From positions 1 through 64,000 of the forward strand of contig CANBNK010000014.1 in assembly GCA_947371015.1 (NCBI GenBank): DNA of 64,000 nt, given 5' to 3'. Below, piece after piece: positions 52,079 through 61,042 of this stretch. This DNA is from Acetobacteraceae bacterium. Lineage in GTDB: Bacteria; Pseudomonadota; Alphaproteobacteria; Acetobacterales; Acetobacteraceae. Position 1 is the stretch's first letter. Each line of letters opens with the position of its first letter. The notes under the pieces were generated by a model. It was not told the origin of the DNA, did not search any database, and saw only the letters and a list, made by a program, of their open reading frames with translations. Made by a program: the position numbers and the translations under genes.

Positions 52079-53163
52079 CGGATCTTCAACGTGCTCAGGC
52101 CGACCAGCGCCAGCACCATGGCGATGATCCAGAAGCGGATGACGATGGTCGGTTCGGCCCAGCCCTTCTTCTCGAAGTGGTGGTGCAGCGGCGCCATCAG
52201 GAAGACGCGGCGGCCTGTGCGCTTGTACCAGAACACCTGGATGATGACGGAAACCGTCTCCACCACGAACAACCCGCCGACGATGGCCAGCACCAGCTCA
52301 TGCTTGGTGGCAACAGCCACGGCGCCCAGCGCGCCGCCGAGCGCGAGCGACCCCGTATCCCCCATGAAGACCGCGGCCGGTGGCGCGTTGAACCACAGGA
52401 AGCCAAGGCCGGCGCCGATCAGCGCGGCGCAGAACACCGCCAGTTCGTTGGCGCCGGGCACGTGTTGCAATTGAAGGTAGCCGGCGAAGATGCTGTTGCC
52501 GACCAGGTAGGAGATCAGCACGAAGACGCCGGCGGCGATCATGACCGGCACCACCGCCAAGCCGTCCAGCCCGTCGGTCAGGTTCACCGCGTTGGAGGCG
52601 CCCATCATCACGAACATGGCGATGATGGGAAACAGGTAGCCGAAGTTCAGCAGGGCTTCCTTGAACACCGGAATCGCCAGCCGGGTATCCAGCCCCTTTG
52701 GCAGAAGCCAGACGATCCAGATGGAGACGGCAAGGCCAAGGCCTGACTGCACCGCCAGCTTCATCCGCCCGGAGACGCCCTTGGTGTTGCGCTTGGTCAC
52801 CTTCAGCCAGTCATCGGCGAAGCCCAGCAGGCCGTATCCCACGGTTAGTACCAGCACGGCCCAGACCAGCCCGCTGCGCAGGTCCACCCACAGCAGGGTG
52901 GAGGCCACCAGCGCCATCAGGATCAGCACCCCGCCCATGGTGGGCGTGCCCTTCTTCTCCACCAGGTGGCGTGCCGGGCCGTCCTCGCGGATCGGCTGGC
53001 CGCCCTTCTGGAAGGTGCGGAGGAAGCGAATGACGCTCGGCCCCAGCGCCAGCGACAGCACCAGCGCGGTCAGGCAGGCGGCGCCGGCGCGGAAGGTGGT
53101 GTAGCGGATCAGGTTGAACAGCGCGAAGCTGTCCGACAGGGGCGCGAAGATGTTGAAGATCAC
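52075..53163 (-). CDS. mraY: Phospho-N-acetylmuramoyl-pentapeptide-transferase
   Basis: A 362-residue ten-span enzyme that joins phospho-MurNAc-pentapeptide to undecaprenyl phosphate (lipid I). [11 protein letters not shown], the aspartate pair in [32 protein letters not shown] and the histidine-rich [12 protein letters not shown] are all present. Start overlaps murF's stop. Confidence 0.97.
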   Translation of the reverse strand: MIFNIFAPLSDSFALFNLIRYTTFRAGAACLTALVLSLALGPSVIRFLRTFQKGGQPIREDGPARHLVEKKGTPTMGGVLILMALVASTLLWVDLRSGLVWAVLVLTVGYGLLGFADDWLKVTKRNTKGVSGRMKLAVQSGLGLAVSIWIVWLLPKGLDTRLAIPVFKEALLNFGYLFPIIAMFVMMGASNAVNLTDGLDGLAVVPVMIAAGVFVLISYLVGNSIFAGYLQLQHVPGANELAVFCAALIGAGLGFLWFNAPPAAVFMGDTGSLALGGALGAVAVATKHELVLAIVGGLFVVETVSVIIQVFWYKRTGRRVFLMAPLHHHFEKKGWAEPTIVIRFWIIAMVLALVGLSTLKIR

Positions 53164-54515
53164 GAGAGAGGCTCCGTCAGCGCCTGGATGATCACGGCCA
53201 TGCGGCTGCCGAGGGAGCCCTTCACCAGCACGGCGTCGCCAGGACGCAGCGCCGCGCTGACGAGGGGCGCGAGGCTTGTCGAATCCGCCGCCTGTGCGCC
53301 CTGCCTATCGGCGGGCAGGGCGGCGAAAAGATGGCCCATCAAGGGCCCACAACAGAACGTCAGGTCGGTTGCGGCGGCCACATCGGCGGCCAGTTCGGCA
53401 TGCAGGGCGGGGCCGTGGTCGCCGAGTTCGCGCATATCCCCCAGCACCGCGATCCGCCGGCACGCCGGCTGCGCCGCCAGCACTGCCAGCGCGGCGCGGA
53501 TGGAGGCGGAGGAGGCGTTGTAGGAATCGTCCAGCAGCAGCGCCTCGCCGCCCGGCAGCGCAATGGCCCGGCGCGCGCCACGCCCTGCCGCGGCACCAAA
53601 GCCAGCCAGCGCGGCGGCGGCGCGGGCGGGCGGCGCGCCCAGCGCCACGGCGGCGGCCAGCGCGGCGCAGGCATTCACCGCCAGGTGGCGGCCGGGGGCG
53701 CCGAGCGCCACATGCAGGGTTTCGCCATGCAGGCGGATCGTCGCCTCGCCAGCCTCGGCCGTGCCGGCGTAGTGCAGCAGCTGAGAATCGGACGGCGCCT
53801 CGCCAAAGCCTTGGGCGCGCGGCCCGGCGGCGGCACGCAGCAGCGGGGCGAAATCGCTGTCGGCGGGGTAGATGCCGACGCCGCCCGGCTCCAGGCCCTG
53901 GAAGATGTCGGCCTTTTCGCGGGCGATTTCCTCGCGACTGCCGAGATGGCCGAGATGCGCCGTGCCAACATTGGTGATGACCGCCACATCCGGCCGCGCC
54001 AGCCGCGCCAGCGGGGCGATCTCCCCGCGATGGTTCATGCCAATCTCGATGACGGCGAAGGCGGCGTCACCCGGCTGGCGCGCCAGGGTCAGCGGCACGC
54101 CCCAATGGTTGTTGTAGCTGGCCACGGCCGCATGCGTCGTGCCGCAGGCGGCCAGCGCGGTACGCAGCATGTCCTTGGTCGTGGTCTTGCCGACGCTGCC
54201 GGTGATCGCGGCGAAGCGGGCTTGGCTGCGGGCGCGGCCGGCGGCGCCGAGCGCGGTCAGGCCGGCCAGCGTATCGGCCACGGTCAGCAGCGGGGCGCCC
54301 GCGACGGGGCGGTCCACCATGCAGCAGGCAGCGCCGGCGGCCAGCGCGGCGGGGACGAAGTCGTGGCCGTCGCGCACATCCCGCAACGCGATGAACAGGT
54401 CCCCGGGTTGCACCGCGCGGCTGTCGATGGCGATGCCGGAGATGGCCAATTCAACCGGCAGCGTGCCAGCGGTGGCGGTACGCAATTCGGCGGAGGACCA
54501 AAGCGGGTGGGTCAT
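53160..54515 (-). CDS. murF: UDP-N-acetylmuramoyl-tripeptide--D-alanyl-D-alanine ligase
   Basis: A 451-residue Mur ligase. [20 protein letters not shown] (N-terminal UDP domain, about 25-44), P-loop [14 protein letters not shown] near residue 108-121, [24 protein letters not shown] and [10 protein letters not shown] are present. It adds the D-Ala-D-Ala made by Ddl. The ATG overlaps murE's stop; the open frame continues far upstream inside murE but carries no MurF sequence there. Confidence 0.96.
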   Translation of the reverse strand: MTHPLWSSAELRTATAGTLPVELAISGIAIDSRAVQPGDLFIALRDVRDGHDFVPAALAAGAACCMVDRPVAGAPLLTVADTLAGLTALGAAGRARSQARFAAITGSVGKTTTKDMLRTALAACGTTHAAVASYNNHWGVPLTLARQPGDAAFAVIEIGMNHRGEIAPLARLARPDVAVITNVGTAHLGHLGSREEIAREKADIFQGLEPGGVGIYPADSDFAPLLRAAAGPRAQGFGEAPSDSQLLHYAGTAEAGEATIRLHGETLHVALGAPGRHLAVNACAALAAAVALGAPPARAAAALAGFGAAAGRGARRAIALPGGEALLLDDSYNASSASIRAALAVLAAQPACRRIAVLGDMRELGDHGPALHAELAADVAAATDLTFCCGPLMGHLFAALPADRQGAQAADSTSLAPLVSAALRPGDAVLVKGSLGSRMAVIIQALTEPLS

Positions 54516-55981
54516 GGGCGCGGCCGATCCAGTTCGGCGGCCAACTGCCGCACCACGGCCACGTCGTCGAACGGGTGGGTGACGGCGCCGATGGTCTGGC
54601 CGGGTTCGTGACCCTTGCCGGCCACCGCCAGCACGTCGCCGGGCTGCAACTCGGCCAGCGCCAGTGCGATGGCATGGCGGCGGTCGCCGGCATCGATGCC
54701 GGCGGGCCAAGGGGCGCCCATGCCGGCCAGCACGGCGGCGCGGATGGTCGCGGGGCCCTCGCTGCGCGGGTTGTCGTCGGTGACGAAGCAGCGGTCGGCC
54801 AGGTCGGCGCAGGCCGCGCCCATCAGCGGGCGCTTGCCGGCGTCGCGGTCGCCGCCAGCACCGAAGACGACCAGCAGCCGCCCAGCCGCGTGCGGACGCA
54901 GCGAGGTCAGCAGGGTGCGCAGGCCATCCGGCGTATGCGCGTAGTCCACGTAAACCGCGGCGCCGTTCGGCAGGGTGGCCGCCAGTTCCAGCCGGCCACG
55001 GACCGGCAGCAGGTGGGGCAGCAACGCCACCCCCTGCGCCGCCTGCAGGCCGCAGGCCAGGGCCAGCGCCAGGGCGAGCAGGGCGTTGTCGGCCTGGAAG
55101 CGCCCGACCAGCGGCAGGTGCAGCGTGTGGTCCTGGCCCTGCACGGCAAACGTCAGGTCCTGGCCATCCGGTCGGGGCTGCTGGTGGCGCAGGTGCAGGG
55201 CGTCGCCCGCCTCCCCCACCGTCAGCAACCGCGGCCGGCTGCGCAGGGCGCCCAGCGTCTCGGCATCCATGTCCGCATTGGCCACCGGCACCGCGCCTTC
55301 GGGCAGCAGCGCGTCGAATAGTCGCAGCTTGGCGGCCCGATAGGCGGCCATGTCGCCGTGGTAGTCCAGGTGGTCGCGCGTCAGGTTGGTGAAGCCGGCG
55401 GCGGCTAGCCGCACGCCGTCCAACCGGCGCTGTTCCAGGCCGTGGCTGCTGGCTTCGATGGCGACATGGGTGATGCCGGCCTGCGCCAGCGCCGCCAGTG
55501 TGGCGTGCAGCGTCACCGGGTCCGGCGTTGTCAGCGAGGGGCCGGGCGCGAAGCCCTCGGCGATGATGCCGAGCGTGCCGATGCTGGCAGCGCGATGGCC
55601 GGCGAGGGTCCAGAGTTGGCGGAGGAAATCCACCGTACTGGTCTTGCCGTTGGTGCCGGTGACGGCGACGACGCAACCCGGCTGCGGTCCGGCCAGCGCG
55701 GCGGCGGCCAGGGCCAGGGCGCGGCGCGGGTCGGCCGCCCACAGCATGGGGGCGTGGCCCGGCGGCGTTCCCTCGGGGGCGAGGATCGCGGCGGCGCCAG
55801 CGGCCTCGGCGGCGGGAATGAAGGCGCGGCCATCCGCGCGGCTGCCGGGCAGGGCGGCAAACAGTAAGCCGGGCGTCACCGCCCGGCTGTCGGCCGTCAC
55901 TCCCCGCACCTCGGCTTCCGCCAGGATGGCGCCATCCGGCGGGCGGGCGCCCGCGACGCGAAGGAGCTCAGCGAGGCGCAA
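54512..55981 (-). CDS. murE: UDP-N-acetylmuramoyl-L-alanyl-D-glutamate--2,6-diaminopimelate ligase
   Basis: A 489-residue Mur ligase. The N-terminal VRGVTADSRAVTPGLLFAALPG block, P-loop TGTNGKTSTVDFL and NLTRDHLDYHG are in order; TDDNPRSEGP carries the DNPR motif that marks meso-diaminopimelate specificity. There is no ATG near the conserved start: TTG at 55981 is chosen, with GGAGG 6 nt upstream and a 14-nt overlap with the end of the transpeptidase gene. Upstream sequence in the same frame is low-complexity Arg/Pro and is the antisense-free reading of the transpeptidase tail. Confidence 0.95.
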   Translation of the reverse strand: MRLAELLRVAGARPPDGAILAEAEVRGVTADSRAVTPGLLFAALPGSRADGRAFIPAAEAAGAAAILAPEGTPPGHAPMLWAADPRRALALAAAALAGPQPGCVVAVTGTNGKTSTVDFLRQLWTLAGHRAASIGTLGIIAEGFAPGPSLTTPDPVTLHATLAALAQAGITHVAIEASSHGLEQRRLDGVRLAAAGFTNLTRDHLDYHGDMAAYRAAKLRLFDALLPEGAVPVANADMDAETLGALRSRPRLLTVGEAGDALHLRHQQPRPDGQDLTFAVQGQDHTLHLPLVGRFQADNALLALALALACGLQAAQGVALLPHLLPVRGRLELAATLPNGAAVYVDYAHTPDGLRTLLTSLRPHAAGRLLVVFGAGGDRDAGKRPLMGAACADLADRCFVTDDNPRSEGPATIRAAVLAGMGAPWPAGIDAGDRRHAIALALAELQPGDVLAVAGKGHEPGQTIGAVTHPFDDVAVVRQLAAELDRPRP

Positions 55982-58010
55982 TCGGCACCTCCGGCGCCGC
56001 CACCAGGCGAACCGGGGTTTCGGTCGCGGTGCGGCGAATGACGCTGGGCGGCGGCAGCGTCGGCATGGCGGCCGGGCGGGCGGGCGTGGCCTGGCTGGGC
56101 GGCGCGGTTGGCGGGGCCGCTGCCGCCGGGCGCGGCGCATTGCCCGGCCGGGCCGGCGGGACCGAGATGGCGATGGTCTGCTGGATCTGCGCCGCGCGGT
56201 CGATCTCCGGCACCAGGCCCAGCACCGGGGCGACGCGGGTGATGACGTCGTGCGCTGCCGGCGCCGCCACCCAGCCGGCGGTGGCGAAGCCGTGGCTGCG
56301 CGCGTTCGGGCTGGGTTCGTCCACCATGACATAGACCGCGTAGCGCGGCGCGTTCATCGGGAAGGCGCCGACGAAGGCGGCGATGCGCTTGTTTTCCATG
56401 TAGCGCCCATGCGGGCCGGATTTCTGCGCCGTGCCGGTCTTGCCGCCGACGAAGAACCCCGGCACTTCCGCCGACTTGCCGGAGCCATCGGTCACCACCA
56501 GGCGCATCAGCCGGCGCAGCGTGTCCGACGTGCGTTCGCTGACGACGCGGGTGCCCGGGCGGGGCTCCCCGGCCGGCTGGGCGACGATCGTGGGCTGGCG
56601 AAGTATGCCGCCATTGGCCAGCGCCGAGACTGCGGTGATGACGTGCAGCGGGGTCACCGCGATGCCTTGGCCATAGGCGATGGTCATGGTGCTGACTTCG
56701 CGCCAGCCCGCGGCCGAGGGCGCCAGGGGCCGGCGCAGGCCGGGCAGTTCCACCGTCAACGGCGCCAGCTGCCCCAGGCGCACCATGAACTCGCGCTGCC
56801 GCTGCGGCCCGGCGGTCATCGCCATGTGCGCGGCGCCAAGGTTGGACGAGAACTGCAGCACTTCCGGGAAACTGAGCCAGCGCCCCTTGCCGCGATAGTC
56901 ATGCACCGTGAAGCGCCCGACCTTGATATCGCGGGAGGCGTCGAAGCTGCTGTTCAGATTGGCGGTGCCGTATTCCAGCGCCATGGCGGCCGTCAGCAGC
57001 TTGAAGGTGGAGCCCGGCTCGTACACGCCGCTGGTGACGCGGTTGTAGCGCTCGCAGCGGTTGGAGACGCGGTTACGCTCCTCCTGGTCCGGGCCGCAGA
57101 AGCGGGCGCCCATGGGGTCGTTGCCGTCATAGTCCGGCAGGCTGACCATGCCGAGGACTTCGGCGGTGGTGATGTCCATCAGCACGCCGGCGCCGCCGAT
57201 GCCGCTGTAGTCCACGATCGCGCGGCTCACCGCATCCCGCAGCGCCAGTTGCACGCGGATGTCGAGCGAGAGGCGCAGCGGTTGGCGGTCGATGCGGAGC
57301 TGACGGTCGAAGGTCAGCTCGGCGCCGGCCACGCCGCGATTCTCCAGGTCGATCACCTGGCCCAGCACATGCACCGCGCTGCGGCCCTGGGGGTAGATCC
57401 GGCGTTCCGTGTTGCGGAACTCGATGCCATAGGCGCCGGCGTTGAGGACGCGCTGGTGCTCCTGCGGCGTCACGTCATGGCGGATATAGACGAAGCGGGC
57501 GGGTTCCTCGGTGCCGGGGACCTTGTGCGGGCTGAGCCGGGCGATCAGCGCGTCGCGGTTCATGTCCGGGAAGACGGTCCGCAGCAGGTCCGCCACGCGG
57601 ACCGCATTCGCCGGCGAGCCGATCGCCTCGGGGTCCGCGGTCAGCGAGGCACCGGGCAGGCTGGCGGCCAGCGTCTCGCCGTTGCGGTCGAGGATGCGGG
57701 CGCGGGTGACGGTGGTCTCGGTCGGCGAGGGCAACCGTACCGCCTGGCGAGGGCGCGGCAAGGTCGGGTCCAGCACCGTGGCGCGCAGCAACTGCCCGCC
57801 CACCGCCGCGAACAGCCCGCAGAAGCCGATGGCGGCCAGCAGCAGGCGGCCGCGACTGGTGTCGGCCTGGCGGCGGCGCGCCAGGTCGGGAGCGGAGTTG
57901 ACCTTTTCCAGGGAGCGGCCCGGAGTACGCGGGGCGGCGCCGACCGTGCGGCCAAGCGGCGCTGCATCCGGCGCCGGCGGCGGGCGGTCCGGCATGAAGG
58001 GCTCGTTCAT
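55968..58010 (-). CDS. ftsI: Septal peptidoglycan transpeptidase (FtsI/PBP3-type)
   Basis: A 680-residue class B penicillin-binding protein: cytoplasmic Pro-rich N-terminus (1-53), one membrane helix (about 55-72), pedestal domain, then the transpeptidase with SxxK S334-TFK, SSN (388-390) and KTG (524-526). A proline/alanine-rich tail of about 80 residues (from ~600) follows the domain, unusual for FtsI. It cross-links septal peptidoglycan with FtsW. The ATG overlaps ftsL's stop. Confidence 0.95.
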   Translation of the reverse strand: MNEPFMPDRPPPAPDAAPLGRTVGAAPRTPGRSLEKVNSAPDLARRRQADTSRGRLLLAAIGFCGLFAAVGGQLLRATVLDPTLPRPRQAVRLPSPTETTVTRARILDRNGETLAASLPGASLTADPEAIGSPANAVRVADLLRTVFPDMNRDALIARLSPHKVPGTEEPARFVYIRHDVTPQEHQRVLNAGAYGIEFRNTERRIYPQGRSAVHVLGQVIDLENRGVAGAELTFDRQLRIDRQPLRLSLDIRVQLALRDAVSRAIVDYSGIGGAGVLMDITTAEVLGMVSLPDYDGNDPMGARFCGPDQEERNRVSNRCERYNRVTSGVYEPGSTFKLLTAAMALEYGTANLNSSFDASRDIKVGRFTVHDYRGKGRWLSFPEVLQFSSNLGAAHMAMTAGPQRQREFMVRLGQLAPLTVELPGLRRPLAPSAAGWREVSTMTIAYGQGIAVTPLHVITAVSALANGGILRQPTIVAQPAGEPRPGTRVVSERTSDTLRRLMRLVVTDGSGKSAEVPGFFVGGKTGTAQKSGPHGRYMENKRIAAFVGAFPMNAPRYAVYVMVDEPSPNARSHGFATAGWVAAPAAHDVITRVAPVLGLVPEIDRAAQIQQTIAISVPPARPGNAPRPAAAAPPTAPPSQATPARPAAMPTLPPPSVIRRTATETPVRLVAAPEVPIAPR

Positions 58011-58849
58011 CGGCCGAAACCACCCAGCGTGGCGGCATTGGCGGTGCCATAGGGCACCGGCGGCGCCAGCAGCGGCGCGCCGAGACCACCCAGCAGGGAA
58101 CGCGCAGGCAGCTCGGGCGCCGGCAGCTGGCGAGGCGGCTGGGTTGCCCGGGCATAGGCCTGAGGCGCCGGGGTGTAGGCCGGCGCGGCGTTGTACGGCA
58201 ACGCCTGGGCGGCAGGCGCGGCGATCGGCGGCAGGGCCGGGCGCGGTGTCGGCGGCGAGCTGGCCCGGGGCGTGGCGGCGAGGACGGCGCGCGGTTCCAC
58301 CATGGCCAGCAGGTGCGGCGGAGCGGGGGGCGGCAGCGGCAGGGCTTCGTCCTCGGCGACGGCATCGGCTTGCGGCACGGCGGCGGGCAGCACGCTGGCC
58401 AAGGCAGGGGCCGGCGCGATGCTGACCGGGTTGGCGGGCCGGGTGCTGGCCAGCACCACCGTCGGCGCCAGCAGTGCCGGCGGCAGCAGGGCAATGGCGA
58501 TATCGGGGGCCGAAGCGCCGTCCCGCCGGGTGAAGGCCGAGGGCTTCGCGTCCGGCGTCTGCTGCGCGGGCAGCCGACGCTCCAACTCGGCGAAGCTGCG
58601 GTTCTGCGGGGTCTGCGAAACATCCTGCGGCAGCAGCAGCTGCGACAGCTGGCGCAGCCGCGGCAGGTCGTTCAGCGTGCCCCAGACGGATTCCAGGGTC
58701 TCCTTCTGCTTCTGCGATGCCTTGATCTGCTCGGCGACGCCGGCCAGCTCGCGGTCCAGCAGGGCGGTGCTGTGCTTCACCTGGAACAGGTTCCAGCCGA
58801 AGGCGGCAGCAACCAGGAAGCAGAGGACGGTGAAGGGTCGGAAGATCAT
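58007..58849 (-). CDS. ftsL: Cell division protein FtsL with long proline/alanine-rich extension
   Basis: A 280-residue protein from the ATG at 58849 that overlaps rsmH's stop. The first 75 residues match alphaproteobacterial FtsL: membrane helix (about 5-20, [15 protein letters not shown]), then a coiled-coil ([19 protein letters not shown]...) ending [15 protein letters not shown]. Usual FtsL is about 100-130 residues; here 180 further residues are low-complexity Ala/Pro, which should be periplasmic. Position between rsmH and ftsI and the N-terminal pattern support the call despite low sequence conservation. Confidence 0.85.
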   Translation of the reverse strand: MIFRPFTVLCFLVAAAFGWNLFQVKHSTALLDRELAGVAEQIKASQKQKETLESVWGTLNDLPRLRQLSQLLLPQDVSQTPQNRSFAELERRLPAQQTPDAKPSAFTRRDGASAPDIAIALLPPALLAPTVVLASTRPANPVSIAPAPALASVLPAAVPQADAVAEDEALPLPPPAPPHLLAMVEPRAVLAATPRASSPPTPRPALPPIAAPAAQALPYNAAPAYTPAPQAYARATQPPRQLPAPELPARSLLGGLGAPLLAPPVPYGTANAATLGGFGR

Positions 58850-59805
58850 GCCACGTCCATCCTGCCGCCAGGGGCGGCGCTTATGCATTCAAGCGCACGC
58901 AGCCGGGCTGAACGCGCGCGCGGGTTTGCAGCGGTTTCGGTGGTGCCTGGGCGCAATGCTTTCGCCACCAGCAGCCGGAACGGCGCGGCCGCGCCACGGT
59001 TTTGCAGTGCCGCAGGGTTGTGCCGTGATGCGCTTCCTGCGCGACCACAGGCGTTCTGCATGAACCGCTTGACGATGCGATCTTCCAGGGAGTGGAACGC
59101 CACGACCACCAATCGCCCACCAGGCGAAAGCAGGCTCAACGCAGCCGCGAGACCGCGTTCCACTTCCCCCAACTCGTCATTCACCACGATGCGCAGCGCC
59201 TGAAAGCTGCGCGTGGCGCTGTCGATGCCGGAAGGGTCGCGCGGCACCTTGCTGCGGATCACTTCGGCCAGGCGATGCGTGGTGGTGATGGGGGCTTCGG
59301 CACGGGCGGCGACGATGGTCTTGGCGATGCGGCGCGACAGCCGTTCCTCGCCGAAAGTGAACAGGATGTCCGCCAGTTCCGCCTCGGGCAGCTTGTTGAC
59401 CAGGTCGGCGGCTGTCTTGCCCTCGCGGCCCATGCGCATGTCCAGCGGGCCGTCGGTGCGGAAGCTGAAGCCGCGCTCCGCCTGGTCCAACTGGAAGGAG
59501 CTGACGCCGAGGTCCAGCACCACGCCATCCAGCTTGCTGAGGCCGCGTTCGGCCAGCAGGTCCACCATGTCGCCGAAGCAGCCGGGGATCAGGTGCAGCC
59601 GGCCGGGGAAGCGGGCGGCCAGGCCAGCGCCGCGGTCAATGGCGTCGGGGTCGCGGTCGGTGGCGTAGAGCGTGCAGTCGGCGGCCTCAAGGATGGCCTC
59701 CGCGTAGCCGCCTCCCCCAAAGGTGCCGTCCAGGTAGGTGGCGCCGGCGCGGGGGGCCAGCGTCTCGACCACCTCGGCCAGCATCACCGGGACATGGCCG
59801 CTCAT
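58846..59805 (-). CDS. rsmH: 16S rRNA (cytosine(1402)-N(4))-methyltransferase
   Basis: A 319-residue SAM-dependent methyltransferase that methylates C1402 of 16S r[21 protein letters not shown] opens the protein; SAM motif [14 protein letters not shown] (about 26-39); [20 protein letters not shown] (about 96-115); [15 protein letters not shown] near residue 242. The ATG at 59805 overlaps mraZ's stop; the longer frame upstream lies within mraZ. Confidence 0.96.
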   Translation of the reverse strand: MSGHVPVMLAEVVETLAPRAGATYLDGTFGGGGYAEAILEAADCTLYATDRDPDAIDRGAGLAARFPGRLHLIPGCFGDMVDLLAERGLSKLDGVVLDLGVSSFQLDQAERGFSFRTDGPLDMRMGREGKTAADLVNKLPEAELADILFTFGEERLSRRIAKTIVAARAEAPITTTHRLAEVIRSKVPRDPSGIDSATRSFQALRIVVNDELGEVERGLAAALSLLSPGGRLVVVAFHSLEDRIVKRFMQNACGRAGSASRHNPAALQNRGAAAPFRLLVAKALRPGTTETAANPRARSARLRALECISAAPGGRMDVA

Positions 59806-60233
59806 GTCGCGGCGTCCATCTCGGCGTCGCGGGCGAGCTGCTCGGCGTAGAGGCCGGGGGTCCAGATGTGGAACAGATCGACCATGCCGACGAAGCTGAC
59901 CGGGCCTTCCAGCCTGGCGTGCTTGATCAGCGCATCGGGCAGCAGCAGGCGGCCATCGCCGTCGACCCGGGCGGTGATGGCGCTGGCGGCCCACTTGCGG
60001 CTGAGACGGGCGAATTCCGGGGTGAAGCGGCCGACCCCGCGCAGCGCTTCCTCCAGCACCTGCTGATAGACCGGCTGCGGCCAAACCTCGATGCAGGGCG
60101 AACCATCGCAAGCGCGCAGCATGACTTCCTCGGCATTCAGCTGGGCCAGCTTCTGGCGGTAGGGCGCGGGCACGGAAAGACGACCCTTGCGGGCGTCAAA
60201 CGTGCCATCGTAGCTGCCCGTGAATTGGGACAT
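59802..60233 (-). CDS. mraZ: Transcriptional regulator MraZ
   Basis: A 143-residue protein with two AbrB-like halves: [23 protein letters not shown] (4-26) and the second [18 protein letters not shown] region (about 85-102), with the DxKGR-type DNA contact present. In E. coli MraZ represses its own operon by binding TGGGN repeats spaced by 5 nt. A decamer-phased GGG array lies 145-190 nt upstream of this gene. First gene of the dcw cluster. Confidence 0.95.
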   Translation of the reverse strand: MSQFTGSYDGTFDARKGRLSVPAPYRQKLAQLNAEEVMLRACDGSPCIEVWPQPVYQQVLEEALRGVGRFTPEFARLSRKWAASAITARVDGDGRLLLPDALIKHARLEGPVSFVGMVDLFHIWTPGLYAEQLARDAEMDAAT

Positions 60234-60377
60234 GGTCCCGTGATGCCCCCCGAAGGCTCGTAACCCTGGCCGGGGGAAGCGGCCGGTAAGGAGCCCCCCG
60301 ACCCCTTACCGGCTCGCCCGACCTGCCCGATCAGAACGGCTCGCCCCCCCGAGCGTCGCGTTCCTCACGAGCACTTA

Positions 60378-60422
60378 TGGGATAGCACGGGCAAGTTTGG
60401 GCATTCAAGGGCCGAGTATGGG
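60378..60422. promoter_or_regulatory. Candidate MraZ-box array upstream of mraZ
   Basis: NGGG tetramers start at 60378, 60388, 60398, 60408 (exactly 10 nt apart) and 60419 (11 nt on), reading on the plus strand: TGGG, CGGG, TGGG, AGGG, TGGG. The spacing equals the TGGGN-N5 pattern bound by E. coli MraZ. The array overlaps the candidate mraZ promoter. The boxes read opposite to mraZ. Confidence 0.65.
60380..60408 (-). promoter_or_regulatory. Candidate mraZ promoter
   Basis: On the minus strand, TTGAAT (60403-60408) and CTATCC (60380-60385) are 17 nt apart; GCTATCCC is close to the alphaproteobacterial GCTANAWC-type -10. It lies within the GGG array. Confidence 0.4.
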
Positions 60423-60551
60423 CGGAGGGTGGATTGCTGCGGGCGATTTTTGGTTATTCACCAATAAGTAAGCCCGGTTCACCTCACCCAAGAAGAAAGG
60501 TAAAATTAGCATTAAATATACAAATTCACCACTCAAGTGAGGCCTGGGAGC

Positions 60552-60583
60552 TGTGGAAAACCTGTGTGTAACCTTGGGGATAA
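60552..60583 (+). promoter_or_regulatory. Three phased DnaA-box-like 9-mers
   Basis: TGTGGAAAA at 60552, TGTGTGTAA at 60563 and TGGGGATAA at 60575, same orientation, 11 and 12 nt apart. On the reverse strand they read TTTTCCACA, TTACACACA and TTATCCCCA, against the TTATCCACA consensus (one, two and one differences). Confidence 0.45.
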
Positions 60584-60587
60584 AATT

Positions 60588-61003
60588 GCGCCAGGCGGCC
60601 TGTAAGCCGGGTTCTGTACACCTGGGGGATAAGCCCCTGATGTGACGACCATTCCTCTGCGGCGCGCCTTGCGGCGAACCTGTAGCGACCAACCCGAGGG
60701 ACAGGGCGGGAACGCCCCCGCGCCAGCAGGCAAGCCTGCCGCGCCGGCCCCTCCTATTCGGTCTTGCTCCGCGATAGGGTTTACCGTGCCGCCCCCATTG
60801 CTGGGGGCGCGGTGGGCTCTTACCCCACCCTTTCACCCTTACCCCTGGGTCTTGCGACCGAAGGGCGGTTTGCTTTCTGTGGCACTTTCCCTGAAGGCGT
60901 TGCCGCCCCCGCCGGCCATTGGCCGGTATCCTGTTCCCGTGGAGCCCGGACTTTCCTCCGGCTTCGGTTGCCCGAAGCCCGCGGTCGTCCGGCCGCCTGA
61001 CGC
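60588..61003 (-). ncRNA. rnpB: RNase P RNA, bacterial type A
   Basis: About 416 nt. On the minus strand the hallmark segments come in order: GAGGAAAGTCCGGGCTCC near the 5' end, AGGGAAAGTGCCACAGAAA, GAGGAATGGTCGTCACA and ACAGAACCCGGCTTACAGG near the 3' end. The ends are set by the P1 helix: GCGTCAGGCGGCC at the 5' end pairs along its full 13 nt with GGCCGCCTGGCGC at the 3' end. The 5' end is only 40 nt from the stop of the dioxygenase gene on the same strand, so the promoter probably lies in or before that gene. Confidence 0.96.
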
Positions 61004-61042
61004 CCGGCGGCTATGCGCCCGGGGGCAGGTGTCGTCAATCAG

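Larger units (their letters stand above)
60234..60587. other. Long intergenic region: dcw leader and AT-rich element
   Basis: There is no gene between mraZ and rnpB. From mraZ outward it has a ~145 nt GC-rich leader (with a near-palindromic CCGGTAAGG/CCTTACCGG pair around 60280-60310), the GGG array, then from about 60440 an AT-rich stretch: 40 of 60 bases at 60481-60540 are A or T, against a window that is overwhelmingly GC. Next to rnpB (60552-60583) are three phased 9-mers resembling DnaA boxes. An inverted TTATT-N4-AATAA also lies around 60454-60467. Confidence 0.6.

Noticed and set aside
55386-58052. A plus-strand frame of about 890 residues across murE and ftsI
   Set aside because: Antisense shadow of the dcw cluster, with no domain and no plausible promoter.
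60270-60310. CCGGTAAGG/CCTTACCGG repeat in the mraZ leader considered as a riboswitch
   Set aside because: Only one possible stem is seen, with no conserved aptamer core that I recognise.
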